Source of the DNA: Promethearchaeota archaeon
GTDB lineage: Archaea > Asgardarchaeota > Lokiarchaeia > Sigyniarchaeales > Promethearchaeaceae
Reading direction: 5' to 3'
NCBI GenBank assembly: GCA_018238965.1
Contig: JABCSI010000005.1
Span: 1 to 38,748 of the forward strand
DNA length: 38,748 nt
Made by a program: the position numbers and the translations under genes. The notes beneath the pieces were generated by a model. The model saw nothing but the letters and a program-made list of their open reading frames with translations. It was not told the origin of the DNA and searched no databases. Of this stretch, positions 14,608 through 22,412 are shown piece by piece (the stretch's first letter is position 1; the number at the start of each line of letters is the position of its first letter).

Positions 14608-15155
14608 CCGTCATTTAGCGAATCCCATAATTCAAATTCGTCTTGAATTTCAGGAGTAAGCAACTCTGGGGAAAATTGCAGTTGCTTTATCACATTCAAG
14701 GAAATAGTCAGAATTTTGGAGGAAAGATGATTCTTCAACTCCTTCGCTTTATTCAGCAATGTGCGTTCAGAAAAATCTGGATTTTGTCCATTCAAATATT
14801 GGAGGGTTGTAATAGATTCGTGAAATTCGATTTTATTCGACCGGAAGAATGAATGATTCAAGATGAATTGTCTATAGCGTTCTAGTGATGAGATTTCTTG
14901 TTCTTGAAAGGAAACTGAAGATATATCCTTGGGATCTGGTACATTTTGATAGTAATCCTGAGTTAAATTTGGGCTATAGACTCCATTTAGATAAAAATTA
15001 AAATCGTCATAATTAGAAAAATCGAATCCAGTGTTTTTTAGAATATAGGCAAATTTTTGAATGAATATCCTGCTTGCTTTTCCCATGGGTGGAGAAATCT
15101 GTTCTAAATTCAAATATTTCATCGCAGAGAGGATTTTGAGATAATCTTTTTTCAT
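14604..15155 (-). CDS. YwgA/Panacea-like putative antitoxin paired with MazF
   Basis: The 183-residue protein contains ASRIFIQKFAYILKNTGFDF...FNFYLNGVYSPNLTQDYYQN. This resembles the YwgA/DUF4065 (Panacea, SocA-like) pattern of a helix carrying Q-K-hh-Y-hh followed by Y-x-x-GPYS-x-x-L. Panacea domains are known as general antitoxin modules paired with many toxin folds. The helical second half (LNGQNPDFSERTLLNKAKELKN...) would then hold the toxin-specific part. It lies between the wHTH gene (start abuts its stop) and mazF (four-base overlap), so it should be made with both. The antitoxin role is inferred from operon position plus a weak family match. Confidence 0.55.
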   Translation of the reverse strand: MKKDYLKILSAMKYLNLEQISPPMGKASRIFIQKFAYILKNTGFDFSNYDDFNFYLNGVYSPNLTQDYYQNVPDPKDISSVSFQEQEISSLERYRQFILNHSFFRSNKIEFHESITTLQYLNGQNPDFSERTLLNKAKELKNHLSSKILTISLNVIKQLQFSPELLTPEIQDEFELWDSLNDG

Positions 15156-15479
15156 TTATTTCACCAGTGTTTTGAGTTTTAGCTGCCACTTATCTATTTT
15201 GGATAATTCTTGGGTGCCTTCTTTGGAAATTGAATAGCAATCAAGCATTTTATTATCAATTTGGACTTTTTCCAATTGGATCAAATTGAGTTTTTTTAAA
15301 ATTTCGAGATTGGAATACAGATTTCCGTCTGAAATTCGGATGGATTCTTTCATTTCTCTAAATTGCAATCCATCCCTATGAAATTTTAGTAGATTTAGTA
15401 TTAAAATACGAGTGGGCGTGAAGATTTTTGAATTTATATGATAGTATTCATCTAGGATTTCCCTAAGAATTTTTTCCAT
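15156..15479 (-). CDS. Winged-helix transcriptional regulator of the MazF operon
   Basis: The protein reads as a compact winged helix: FTPTRILILNLLKF (helix 1), QFREMKESIRISDGNLYSNLEILKKLNLIQLEK (helix 2, recognition helix with the DGNLYSNL motif, and wing) and CYSISKEGTQELSKI (C-terminal helix). This is the HTH_34/MarR-like arrangement. An in-frame start at 15497 would add six residues, but the TATA-like box at 15503-15511 places transcription start near 15480. The ATG at 15479 (MEKILREIL) is therefore preferred, as a leaderless start. Its stop abuts the next gene. It probably binds the inverted repeat just upstream and controls the three-gene operon. Confidence 0.75.
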   Translation of the reverse strand: MEKILREILDEYYHINSKIFTPTRILILNLLKFHRDGLQFREMKESIRISDGNLYSNLEILKKLNLIQLEKVQIDNKMLDCYSISKEGTQELSKIDKWQLKLKTLVK

Positions 15480-15499
15480 CACTAATATTAAATTCAATC

Positions 15500-15542
15500 A
15501 AGTATATTTAAGTGTCGATTTTACTTTGAAATCCAAAGTAAA
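15500..15542 (-). promoter_or_regulatory. Operon promoter with a 9-bp-arm inverted repeat
   Basis: The arms tttactttg (15520-15528) and caaagtaaa (15534-15542) are perfect inverted repeats around a 5-nt spacer. They lie directly upstream of a TATA-like box (ttaaatata on the minus strand, 15503-15511) serving the wHTH gene. Position and symmetry fit an operator for the dimeric winged-helix protein, blocking or guiding TBP/TFB binding. Confidence 0.65.
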
Positions 15543-15570
15543 CTGATTTATCTAATTTTATCTAAAATAA

Positions 15571-16092
15571 TCACGATGTTTTCCTATAGTGCTTTTCAAA
15601 TCGTTGGGATGTGCCAACCATCAGGTCCAAGAGGAAATATTCTTTACCTCCAGGTGGATGGTATTCTATTGAATGGATATCTAAGTGATAGAGCACAAAA
15701 TTGGGGTCTTCGGGGGTTTCCCAATAGCCGTGGAAGAAGGGGATTACATCTGCCATTTCGGTTCGAGTCGTTGAGTCTGTGATTTCCAGAGCATTTCCTG
15801 CGGCTCGGATATTATGGAATTCATTGTCAATACGGGCAAGTAGAGTGAATTCAATGTTATTATTCTGCTTCAGTTGCTCGTATTTGGGGCGATCGGCACC
15901 ACTGCAAAACCATAATTGTTCTCGGTGCTGAATTAGGGAAACAACCCGAACGTGGGGGTGATTTTCCACCGAATTGGCGAGATACACCAAGGGAATCCCG
16001 TCAAAAAAGGGTTTGAGAGTTGCATAATCCATGAAGGGGAGAATCAAAGATCCATTTAAGCCTTTTCTCTGCGGAATTGAGTCCCCATTCAC
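15571..16092 (-). CDS. PNPOx-like split-barrel flavin protein
   Basis: The fold is read from MDYATLKPFFDGIPLVYLANSVENHPHVRVV (helix, then the LAT-x-x-x-x-x-P-x-VR-x-V strand pair), QLWFCSGADRPKYEQLKQNNNIEFTLL (the hWFxTxxxSxKhxxLxxNPxV analogue) and NIRAAGNALEI. These are marks of the pyridoxamine 5'-phosphate oxidase-like split barrel, which binds FMN or F420 and carries out various redox steps. The C-terminal RFEKHYRKTS is basic. The call uses GTG at 16092; a Met at residue 21 (16032) matches the family start and may be the true one. It is last in a four-gene minus-strand operon, 32 bp after the histidine phosphatase gene. Confidence 0.75.
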   Translation of the reverse strand: MNGDSIPQRKGLNGSLILPFMDYATLKPFFDGIPLVYLANSVENHPHVRVVSLIQHREQLWFCSGADRPKYEQLKQNNNIEFTLLARIDNEFHNIRAAGNALEITDSTTRTEMADVIPFFHGYWETPEDPNFVLYHLDIHSIEYHPPGGKEYFLLDLMVGTSQRFEKHYRKTS

Positions 16093-16124
16093 ATAATTTA
16101 GGGGTTTTTAGTGAATTCTGAATT

Positions 16125-16865
16125 TCAATCCGAAGATGGCTCTGAAGATGGTTCTGGAGATGGATCTGGAGATGGATCTGGAGATGGATCCGGGGCACCG
16201 CTGATTTGAACGGCTGCCTTTCCCCGTAAGTGGGACACCAAACCATATTCCTGCATTTCCCCAATAGGGTGATTCTTCTCAAGTCGGAGAGATGCCACCG
16301 TGATGCCCGTATTGGGCCACGATCGCTGCTCCAGGTCGGAAAAGGTGAGATTGGTCAAGATCGTCGGTAATGTTCCCAAAAATATACCACCATGTCCCAC
16401 AATTATTGCAGTATTAATTTTTGGATTGCTTAAAATTGTGTGTAGGCCCAATTTCATCCGAGACAGAAGTTGGTGGTAATTTTCTCCGTTGGGGAAGGAA
16501 GCGTCGTAGTCTCCTGCATTCCAGCGATTCCACGTCTTAAAAGACCGATCCCAGTTGGATTTCGAAGGGGGTAATTTCTCCAGATCGCCGACATTGACTT
16601 CCCGAAATTGTTCCACCACGTGCACGGGCAGAGCTGCGGATTGGGGATGACATGTGGTTATGAAATGGGCGGTTTCCTGTGCTCGAATAAGGGGAGAAGA
16701 AAAAATGGCATCAATGGGGAGTTTACTGAAATATTCACCTGCCTGTTGGGCTTGCAGCCGCCCCTTGGCAGTAAGGGGTTTATCCACCAGCTTATAAGAG
16801 AACTCATGGGTAATATTGACCTCACTTTCCCCATGTCGGATAAAATATATAGTGGTTATTGTCAA
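16125..16865 (-). CDS. Histidine phosphatase superfamily protein with a DPSP-repeat tail
   Basis: The protein opens with TTIYFIRHGESEVN, the catalytic RHG motif (His11), and has IFSSPLIRAQETA (Arg61), EVNVGDLE, and IIVGHGGIF with the second catalytic His158. This is the phosphoglycerate-mutase-like fold, acting on small phosphoesters or phosphohistidine. After residue ~224 the fold ends and a run of (D/E)PSP/EPSS units forms a 21-residue acidic Pro-Ser tail, encoded by five 12-bp repeats. The tail is unlikely to be catalytic. It is third in the operon, 18 bp after the M19 dipeptidase. The substrate is unknown. Confidence 0.85.
   Translation of the reverse strand: MTITTIYFIRHGESEVNITHEFSYKLVDKPLTAKGRLQAQQAGEYFSKLPIDAIFSSPLIRAQETAHFITTCHPQSAALPVHVVEQFREVNVGDLEKLPPSKSNWDRSFKTWNRWNAGDYDASFPNGENYHQLLSRMKLGLHTILSNPKINTAIIVGHGGIFLGTLPTILTNLTFSDLEQRSWPNTGITVASLRLEKNHPIGEMQEYGLVSHLRGKAAVQISGAPDPSPDPSPDPSPEPSSEPSSD
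16129..16188 (-). repeat. Five 12-bp tandem repeats encoding a Pro-Ser acidic tail
   Basis: The units read tccgaagatggc, tctgaagatggt and three copies of tctggagatgga. Twelve bases keep the frame, so expansion or loss changes tail length four residues at a time. The identical last three units suggest recent slippage. Confidence 0.9.
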
Positions 16866-16883
16866 TTCGCCTCGATGGGTGGT

Positions 16884-17882
16884 TTATATCCATGTTGCCT
16901 TAAATACTCTGTAGAAGTTATCATAGGTCATCTTCTGAAGATCTTGACGACTATAGCCGTGTTCCATGAGAAAATCGTAAAATTGGGTCAATTTATCACA
17001 TGAATCCACACATGTAGGTAATGTTGTCCCGTCAAAGTCTGTGCCGAAGGACACCGTATTGATATCAGCCTCTATTACGATTTGATCAATATGCAATTTG
17101 ATTACTTCAAAACTGAGATCTTTGTTCGCTTTGTCGAGATTGGCTGCATTAATAGCAGGATCTAGAAACATGTGGCCAAAATTCAGACCTATCACCCCAT
17201 GATTCGCTTGAATTGTTTGAATTTGTTCGTCGGTAAGATTGCGTCCCATATTCGAAATGCTGCGTGAGTTAGAATGTGAGGCCATGATGGGCTTTTCGGT
17301 TATCTCCATCACATCCGAGAATGATAGGTCATTGAGATGGGATACATCAACAGTTATGCCCAAGCGCTGAGCTTCATGAACTAACGCGCGGCCCTCGCTG
17401 GTAAGTCCCCGATCCATCTGGTCACCCTTAAAGAGGAATCCTGTTCCAAATTGGTTAGGGTTGGCCCAAGTAATTCCCATCGTGCGCATCCCAAGCTTTG
17501 CAGCCAATCTCAGGAGCATAAATTCGGAATCAAATCCCCCGGCTCCCTCGGTGTGCAGAATTGCCCCAATGTTGTCGTTTTTACCCACTTTTTCGAAATC
17601 TTCGATGTTTTTTACGTGGGTGAGATGGTTTTGCGGTTGGGAAACGAATTCAAGCCATTTATCCAACCCTGATATGATATGATATTGTGACATGGCGGGG
17701 AATATAGCAAAAAGTGCGAATTTTATATTATTTCGGCTCATCCGGGGATAATCACAGACCCCTTTATCGGATTCGGTTGAAAACTTTCGACGTTGGTGTC
17801 TTAATGCCGGTAGGGTGTCAATGTGTCCCAAAATAGTAGCTGGATAGGGGGAATCATTTTTACTTTCAGTGGTTTTTTCCAT
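16884..17882 (-). CDS. M19 membrane-dipeptidase (renal dipeptidase) family metallopeptidase
   Basis: All metal-binding positions of the M19 amidohydrolase fold can be seen: GHIDTLPAL (His20, Asp22), LHTEGAGG (Glu112), DVSHL (His182), ASHSNSRS (His203) and FGTDFDG (Asp282/284). The length, 332 residues, is usual. These zinc enzymes hydrolyse dipeptides, including some with D-amino acids. There is no signal peptide, so it acts in the cytosol despite the family name. It follows a membrane alpha/beta hydrolase (55-bp gap) and precedes a histidine phosphatase (18 bp) and a PNPOx-like protein. The four form one transcription unit, perhaps for uptake or turnover of small metabolites, which is a guess. 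Confidence 0.92.
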   Translation of the reverse strand: MEKTTESKNDSPYPATILGHIDTLPALRHQRRKFSTESDKGVCDYPRMSRNNIKFALFAIFPAMSQYHIISGLDKWLEFVSQPQNHLTHVKNIEDFEKVGKNDNIGAILHTEGAGGFDSEFMLLRLAAKLGMRTMGITWANPNQFGTGFLFKGDQMDRGLTSEGRALVHEAQRLGITVDVSHLNDLSFSDVMEITEKPIMASHSNSRSISNMGRNLTDEQIQTIQANHGVIGLNFGHMFLDPAINAANLDKANKDLSFEVIKLHIDQIVIEADINTVSFGTDFDGTTLPTCVDSCDKLTQFYDFLMEHGYSRQDLQKMTYDNFYRVFKATWI

Positions 17883-17937
17883 ATACTACTGTGGATCTTA
17901 ATTCTTCTAAAGGTTTTGTTCCGTTGCTTTTCTTCCA

Positions 17938-18957
17938 TCAGACCCTAGGAAAAATTTCATCCAGCCACCGCTTTACTTGGGTAGAGACGAGCGTTTCCTG
18001 ACCCCGAAGATAATGATCACCCTCTTCCAGTACCAAAACATGTTCCGGCGGCAATTTCAATAGATTTTGCATCGGAAGAAAGTGGTCTTCATAATTTAAA
18101 ACCTGATCATTACGGGCATGGATAATTCTGATACGATCGCGGTACTTCGGAGCATTTTCTTGAGTAAAAAAACCTTTGGGTGAAACCCGCGAATCCACGC
18201 TCATTATTTTGTTTTTGCTCACCTGCAAATTGATAAAAGTTCGAATAATCCATGGTTCTGAGAGAATTTTTTGGGTATGGGGAGATTCCTGATAAACCTT
18301 CCATGACCAAAAGGGAGAAAGTGCAATAACCAATTTAATGCGTGGATCCTGTGCCCCCCTTGAAAGTGCTAATCCTCCGCCCATAGAAGTTCCAATCATC
18401 GCTATTTGCTTAAGATCCACATCTTTCCTGGTTGTTAAATAATCTATAATGCGGGTTAAATCAGGAAATATTCCGGTGGATTCCGTGATATACCAATCAT
18501 CCGGGCGAGATGTGGGATAATTTTGCCGAGTTTCGCCATGACCCCGAGCATCGACCAAAAGAACATTATAACCGTTAACAACAAGGGGTGCAGCAATACC
18601 GAAGGGATGCTCCTTCATCCCAGTGACCCCATGATGTATTAACACAGTGGGATGGACCTCAGTACCATGGTGTTTGAGTGTGAGGAATAATCCAGAGAGG
18701 CACACTTCGTCAGCTGTGGGAATCACCACCTTTTCAGTCTTGATGCCCATTGCCGGGACATCGACCAAATTTGCCCAATCTCCCTGTATGCTGATAAAAT
18801 ACAATTGCAAAAATATCCACATGAATCCCCCAATCACTAACATAAATAACGTACCTAGTATGCGGACTCCCCACGTTCCAAAGATAAATAGGAAGATATA
18901 AAGAACCAGGCCACTCAGCGCCAATATTAGTGCCAAGCGCAATTTGTTGAAATACAT
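17938..18957 (-). CDS. Membrane-anchored alpha/beta hydrolase
   Basis: Two N-terminal hydrophobic helices (about 7-27 and 33-56) anchor the protein. The rest is an alpha/beta hydrolase: HHGVTGMKEHPFG oxyanion region, VDARGHGETR, the nucleophile elbow GTSMGGG with Ser191, Asp284 in HARNDQVL, and His315 in EEGDHYL. The triad is therefore complete. Family members are esterases, peptidases or lipases; the substrate cannot be predicted. The short gap between the helices suggests that both ends and the catalytic domain are on the same side of the membrane. It is the first gene of the 15571-18957 operon. Confidence 0.88.
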   Translation of the reverse strand: MYFNKLRLALILALSGLVLYIFLFIFGTWGVRILGTLFMLVIGGFMWIFLQLYFISIQGDWANLVDVPAMGIKTEKVVIPTADEVCLSGLFLTLKHHGTEVHPTVLIHHGVTGMKEHPFGIAAPLVVNGYNVLLVDARGHGETRQNYPTSRPDDWYITESTGIFPDLTRIIDYLTTRKDVDLKQIAMIGTSMGGGLALSRGAQDPRIKLVIALSPFWSWKVYQESPHTQKILSEPWIIRTFINLQVSKNKIMSVDSRVSPKGFFTQENAPKYRDRIRIIHARNDQVLNYEDHFLPMQNLLKLPPEHVLVLEEGDHYLRGQETLVSTQVKRWLDEIFPRV

Positions 18958-19124
18958 AATAAGATATACATTGCGGGATGGATTTTTCTATCTTTCTATT
19001 AGAAATAATTAGAAATCACTGAATATCCTTGGAAAATTTTGAAATCACTGATAATCTTAGGAAGAAATCGAAATACTTGGTCGGTTATGTTTAATACTAT
19101 TAAAAAATGATAAATCTGGGTTGA

Positions 19125-19445
19125 TCAAAACGGAAAATACAGATCCTTAAGCCAAAATTCGGCAATCGTTCCAACTTTATTCATAATTAGGTTTGAGTCG
19201 ATTTTTCCTCCCAAGGATCGTTGAAAAGCGGTGATCATTTTCTGAATCTCATCGTTTTTAACCCGATCTGAAACGTGAAAAAGGGCTTTCATTTCTTTGT
19301 TATTCTTCTCCTCCCACTCGTTGAGGACTTTCTCGCAGGATTTTCGAATGAATTTTGTGTCTATCTCTGTTATTTCGCCAATACGCTGAACCATACTTGC
19401 AAATTTTTCAGCCCTTTTAGAAGTACTTACGAATTTGTTTTTCAT
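19125..19445 (-). CDS. Hypothetical all-helical protein, 106 aa
   Basis: No family was recognised. The sequence is a run of charged amphipathic helices (KRAEKFASMVQRIGEI, TKFIRKSCEKVLNEWEEKN, KNDEIQKMITAFQRSL) ending in AEFWLKDLYFPF. There is no membrane segment or cysteine motif. It stands alone, 167 bp from the hydrolase operon on the same strand and divergent from the 19614 gene. The regular helical pattern and clean ends make it a likely real gene, perhaps a small DNA- or protein-binding factor; the function is unknown. Confidence 0.5.
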   Translation of the reverse strand: MKNKFVSTSKRAEKFASMVQRIGEITEIDTKFIRKSCEKVLNEWEEKNNKEMKALFHVSDRVKNDEIQKMITAFQRSLGGKIDSNLIMNKVGTIAEFWLKDLYFPF

Positions 19446-19613
19446 GATTTTTTACATCCAAGGGTAAATTATGAAGTAGTTTATCGAGCAAGAATGTAAA
19501 AATGTTTTGTGAAAAATCACTCATCTTCGTTTCCAAACCATTGACATCAAATTAACATGGATGTGAAAAATAATTGCATAACCTTATAACAAATAATTAA
19601 TGATTATACTCAA

Positions 19614-19967
19614 ATGGGTCAGATTTCCTTGGTATTTCAGCCAAATGTCGTTTCCTTTTTACAATCGAAGAACACCCAGCAATTGCATGTAATCATTGAC
19701 TTACATGAAGGGCCTTGCACCGTGATATTATCTCCCAAAGTTATTCCTATCTTGAAAGAAACAGATCGTGAGGCCATTGCGGAGGATGCATTTGAAATTT
19801 CTTCAAATGGATTGCAGGTATTTTTCTCCCCTGAATTTGTTCAAAAATTTGCCCCCGAGGGTGAAATCAATTTCCAATTCAAAGGTCTGCTGAAAAAACA
19901 TATAGAGATTACAAATATAGACCCGATCATTACCAACACCTGTAAAGTAAATTATTCTAAATATTAA
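19614..19967 (+). CDS. HesB/IscA-like small protein, possibly the CC/Se-motif group
   Basis: The order of elements is a helix with FLQSKN, a strand LHVIIDLHEGPCTV (single Cys at residue 34), ILKETDREAIAEDAFEISSNGLQVFFSPEF (the turn plus the G-h-x-V-hhs strand), and FQFKGLLKKHIEITNIDP (L-x-h-x-G/N-I strand). It resembles HesB/IscA-fold proteins annotated as the CC/Se-motif family, in which paired Cys/Sec sit in the first strand. Here only one Cys remains at that site and another lies at the C-terminus (NTCKVN), so iron-sulfur or redox chemistry is uncertain. A TATA-like box, ccttataac (19582-19590), lies 24-32 bp before the ATG, so the message is probably leaderless. The thioredoxin-fold gene follows. 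Confidence 0.45.
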   Translation: MGQISLVFQPNVVSFLQSKNTQQLHVIIDLHEGPCTVILSPKVIPILKETDREAIAEDAFEISSNGLQVFFSPEFVQKFAPEGEINFQFKGLLKKHIEITNIDPIITNTCKVNYSKY

Positions 19968-20037
19968 TCCAAGCATTAGTTCTAATTGTTAATTCCAAGA
20001 ATCACATACCGTATAACAGAAAATTGAGTGAAATAGC

Positions 20038-20715
20038 ATGCCAAAATCCAAATATCAACAAAAAGCACAAAACAGCATCAAGCAGAAAAAAGGAAAAGGT
20101 GGTCCCCATTACTACGACGAAAATATCAAAAAGAAGAAAAATTCCGGAATTGCAATCTTTGCGGTATTTGTCCTTCTTATTGTCGGAGGCGTTGGCATTG
20201 TGGGAAATTTACTGAACAAAGCGAATGAACCCGCGGATGCCAATTTTAATCCCTACTATACCGAAAATACAGACTCTGCCTTTGATAATTCCGATACCAG
20301 CGGATATAAAACTCCTATCTCGATCACGACTCTTTCGGGGCAAACCATCAATCTCGCCGATCACGCAGGCAAAGTGGTTGTACTCTACTTTCATTTCCTT
20401 TCCTGCACATATTGTCATTACCATTCTCCAGAATTGGAGGCTGCCTCCCAGAATTTCGGTGCGGATGAATTGTTGGTAATTGCTATCTCGGTCCAAGCCG
20501 CGGATACACCTGCTGCCCTTACGAGTTGGGCTTCAGACAATGGCTACTCTTTTGAATTGGCCAAGGATACAGAATATTCCCTTTCAACCCAATTTGGTGC
20601 CCAATATACTCCCCATACTGTCTATCTTGCCCCTGATGGTGATTCATTGACTTCCCACACCGGTGCCCAATCAGAAGCAGAAATAACGACCACCATTAAT
20701 GGGTTATTAAATTAA
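20038..20715 (+). CDS. Membrane-anchored TlpA/redoxin-like thioredoxin-fold protein
   Basis: A highly basic cytosolic N-terminus (1-36) precedes one TM helix (~37-59). An acidic Asn/Asp-rich linker and an external thioredoxin fold follow. The active site is FLSCTYCHYHSPEL with Cys123 and Cys126 (CxxC). The cis-Pro loop is QYTPHTVYLAPDG (Pro192), and the opening strand KVVVLYFHF is typical of TlpA/ResA-like redoxins. The positive-inside pattern puts the CxxC outside the cytosol. It should reduce (or isomerise) disulfides on surface proteins, with electrons supplied through the CcdA-like gene just downstream (75 bp), a standard pairing. Confidence 0.88.
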   Translation: MPKSKYQQKAQNSIKQKKGKGGPHYYDENIKKKKNSGIAIFAVFVLLIVGGVGIVGNLLNKANEPADANFNPYYTENTDSAFDNSDTSGYKTPISITTLSGQTINLADHAGKVVVLYFHFLSCTYCHYHSPELEAASQNFGADELLVIAISVQAADTPAALTSWASDNGYSFELAKDTEYSLSTQFGAQYTPHTVYLAPDGDSLTSHTGAQSEAEITTTINGLLN

Positions 20716-20790
20716 TCTTCATCCATATTTATGAATTTTTTTTCTAAATAACAAATTAAGTAAATCTTAAACAAAGTAAGTGGATAAAAA

Positions 20791-21606
20791 ATGTTGAGTA
20801 TGCTGAGTATGCTAAGTTTGTTGATTGTTGAACCCATTTTGTACTTTTATGCGGTCGGTGCCGGAATTATTTCATTCATTTCTCCGTGCAATCTGGCTCT
20901 CCTTCCTGCGTTCATGTCTTATGTAATTTCAACTGCCAAGAACCGTAAGGAAAGCTTCATGCTATCGGTATTGTATTCCATTGGATTTGCTGTAACTTTT
21001 GCAATCATCGGCGTGATATTTCTGGCGGGAGTAATGACTCTAGAGAATAGGGCGATATTTAACCTACTGGCCGGGATCATCACCATTCTTTTGGCATTCT
21101 ACGTTTTTTTCAACAAAGAAATTCAACATTGGTTCCGCAAACTCCGCCTCAAAGCCAATCCTCCTTCAATTTCTGACCTTGATGACAACACACTCGAAAA
21201 CAACACTCCCGAAAACATCGAAAATATGGAGAATCTAGAGCAAAATACCGAAAAAACAACTGCCCAACGCTATTCCGGATTTGGGGGCGCTTTCATCTTG
21301 GGATTTTCAACCGGATCTTCCTGGATTGCGTGTGTTACCCCAGTGTTCGGCACGATTCTAACGGTTGGATCTGTGCAAGGTGAATATTCCACCGCACTAT
21401 ATTTGATGATACTCTATGGACTAGGAATAATGGTTCCATTCATTCTATTGGGAACGCTATTAGGGGAATTGAACGCCCGAATCTTGGCGAAAATGATTCG
21501 TTGGGGTTCAATTATCGGGCGGATATTCGCTCTCTTGTTGATGTGGATAGGTGTAGAGATGATTCTCTCCGCATATAATCTACCAGGCTTGCTTCAATCT
21601 TTCTAG
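20791..21606 (+). CDS. CcdA/DsbD-family transmembrane electron transporter
   Basis: Six to seven hydrophobic helices are seen, with the two signature cysteines of the CcdA fold: Cys33 in ISPCNLALLPA and Cys181 in IACVTPVFGTIL. In DsbD/CcdA these carry electrons from cytosolic thioredoxin across the membrane. A long acidic Asn/Glu-rich loop (~122-158) separates the two halves. The start lies in a 9-bp repeat (ATG at 20791, 20800 and 20809), so the exact N-terminus is open; all give the same first helix. With the upstream thioredoxin-fold protein it makes a complete extracytoplasmic reducing pathway. Confidence 0.88.
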   Translation: MLSMLSMLSLLIVEPILYFYAVGAGIISFISPCNLALLPAFMSYVISTAKNRKESFMLSVLYSIGFAVTFAIIGVIFLAGVMTLENRAIFNLLAGIITILLAFYVFFNKEIQHWFRKLRLKANPPSISDLDDNTLENNTPENIENMENLEQNTEKTTAQRYSGFGGAFILGFSTGSSWIACVTPVFGTILTVGSVQGEYSTALYLMILYGLGIMVPFILLGTLLGELNARILAKMIRWGSIIGRIFALLLMWIGVEMILSAYNLPGLLQSF

Positions 21607-21697
21607 TCTCTCTTTTTTCATTATTTCCTCTTAAGATTGCGGATTTAAATTGAAATAAAAAATAAAATTTTTAGCCTTGGCTAATTTAATTATAAGT

Positions 21698-22240
21698 ATG
21701 CCCGAAAAATCATACGAAGAAACCCTTCTTGATTCCCGTCAAGGTAAAGATCGGTTTTTTCAATCCAGCGGTTACTCTCCCATCCCATCCGATGAACGAG
21801 AAAAATTTTCAAAGTTAAAGTATTTTCCCCCGAATTCCCTATACAGATTTGAACTCGAGCTTCACAAGCATCAAAACCCAACCTCCTTCGAAAGTGCGGA
21901 TTCCGTAGGAAATATCCGGAAATTCTATCGCTATGGCGAGTTCCACTTCATTATTGATGATGAATCCTACACGCTCCAAGCCTATAAATCGAGTTTAGAA
22001 GAATCTGGATTATTTATTCCATTCAAGGATGTTTCCAATGGAAAGGAAACCTATGGTGCAGGCCGTTACATCGACCTGGATGAGGGACGTGATGTAACTC
22101 CCGAAGGAAAATACATTCTTGATCTCAATTTAGCTTACAACCCTTATTGCGCGTATAATTCTGGCTATGCTTGCCCACTTACCCCCTATGAAAATCATTT
22201 ACAGATTAACATTTCCGTCGGGGAAAAAAGTTATCACTGA
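21698..22240 (+). CDS. DUF1684 family protein
   Basis: The C-terminal motif LDLNLAYNPYCAYNSGYACPLTPYENHL followed by INISVGEK is the DUF1684 signature (D-Y-A-NPYCAY...C-P-x-P-x-N-x-L-x-h-x-h-x-AGEK). Upstream blocks GRYIDLDEG and EGKYILDLN also fit. The function of the family is not established. The frame is open back to a TTG at 21677, but the ATG at 21698 (MPEKSYEETLLDSR) is preferred because the family begins with a helix of this kind. Two cysteines in the signature, next to disulfide genes on the same strand, hint at a redox link; this is only a neighbourhood argument. Confidence 0.82.
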   Translation: MPEKSYEETLLDSRQGKDRFFQSSGYSPIPSDEREKFSKLKYFPPNSLYRFELELHKHQNPTSFESADSVGNIRKFYRYGEFHFIIDDESYTLQAYKSSLEESGLFIPFKDVSNGKETYGAGRYIDLDEGRDVTPEGKYILDLNLAYNPYCAYNSGYACPLTPYENHLQINISVGEKSYH

Positions 22241-22412
22241 AACCCGAGAAGATATTTTTCCGATCACAATTCCAAACTTGTAAATCTGCATTTTTTTTTA
22301 TTTTCCTCCTTCTTTTCCTCCAATTGTTACTCCGACTGATCCCCCTTCATTTATTATAATTTTGAGATAGTTTAATATGGGGCAAATTCAAAAGTAAATT
22401 GGGATTCAAAAC

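Noticed and set aside
16001-16282. A 93-codon minus-strand frame with HLQIHLQ repeats
   Set aside because: It spans the end of the histidine phosphatase and the start of the PNPOx gene and its repeats come from the 12-bp tandem array read out of frame.
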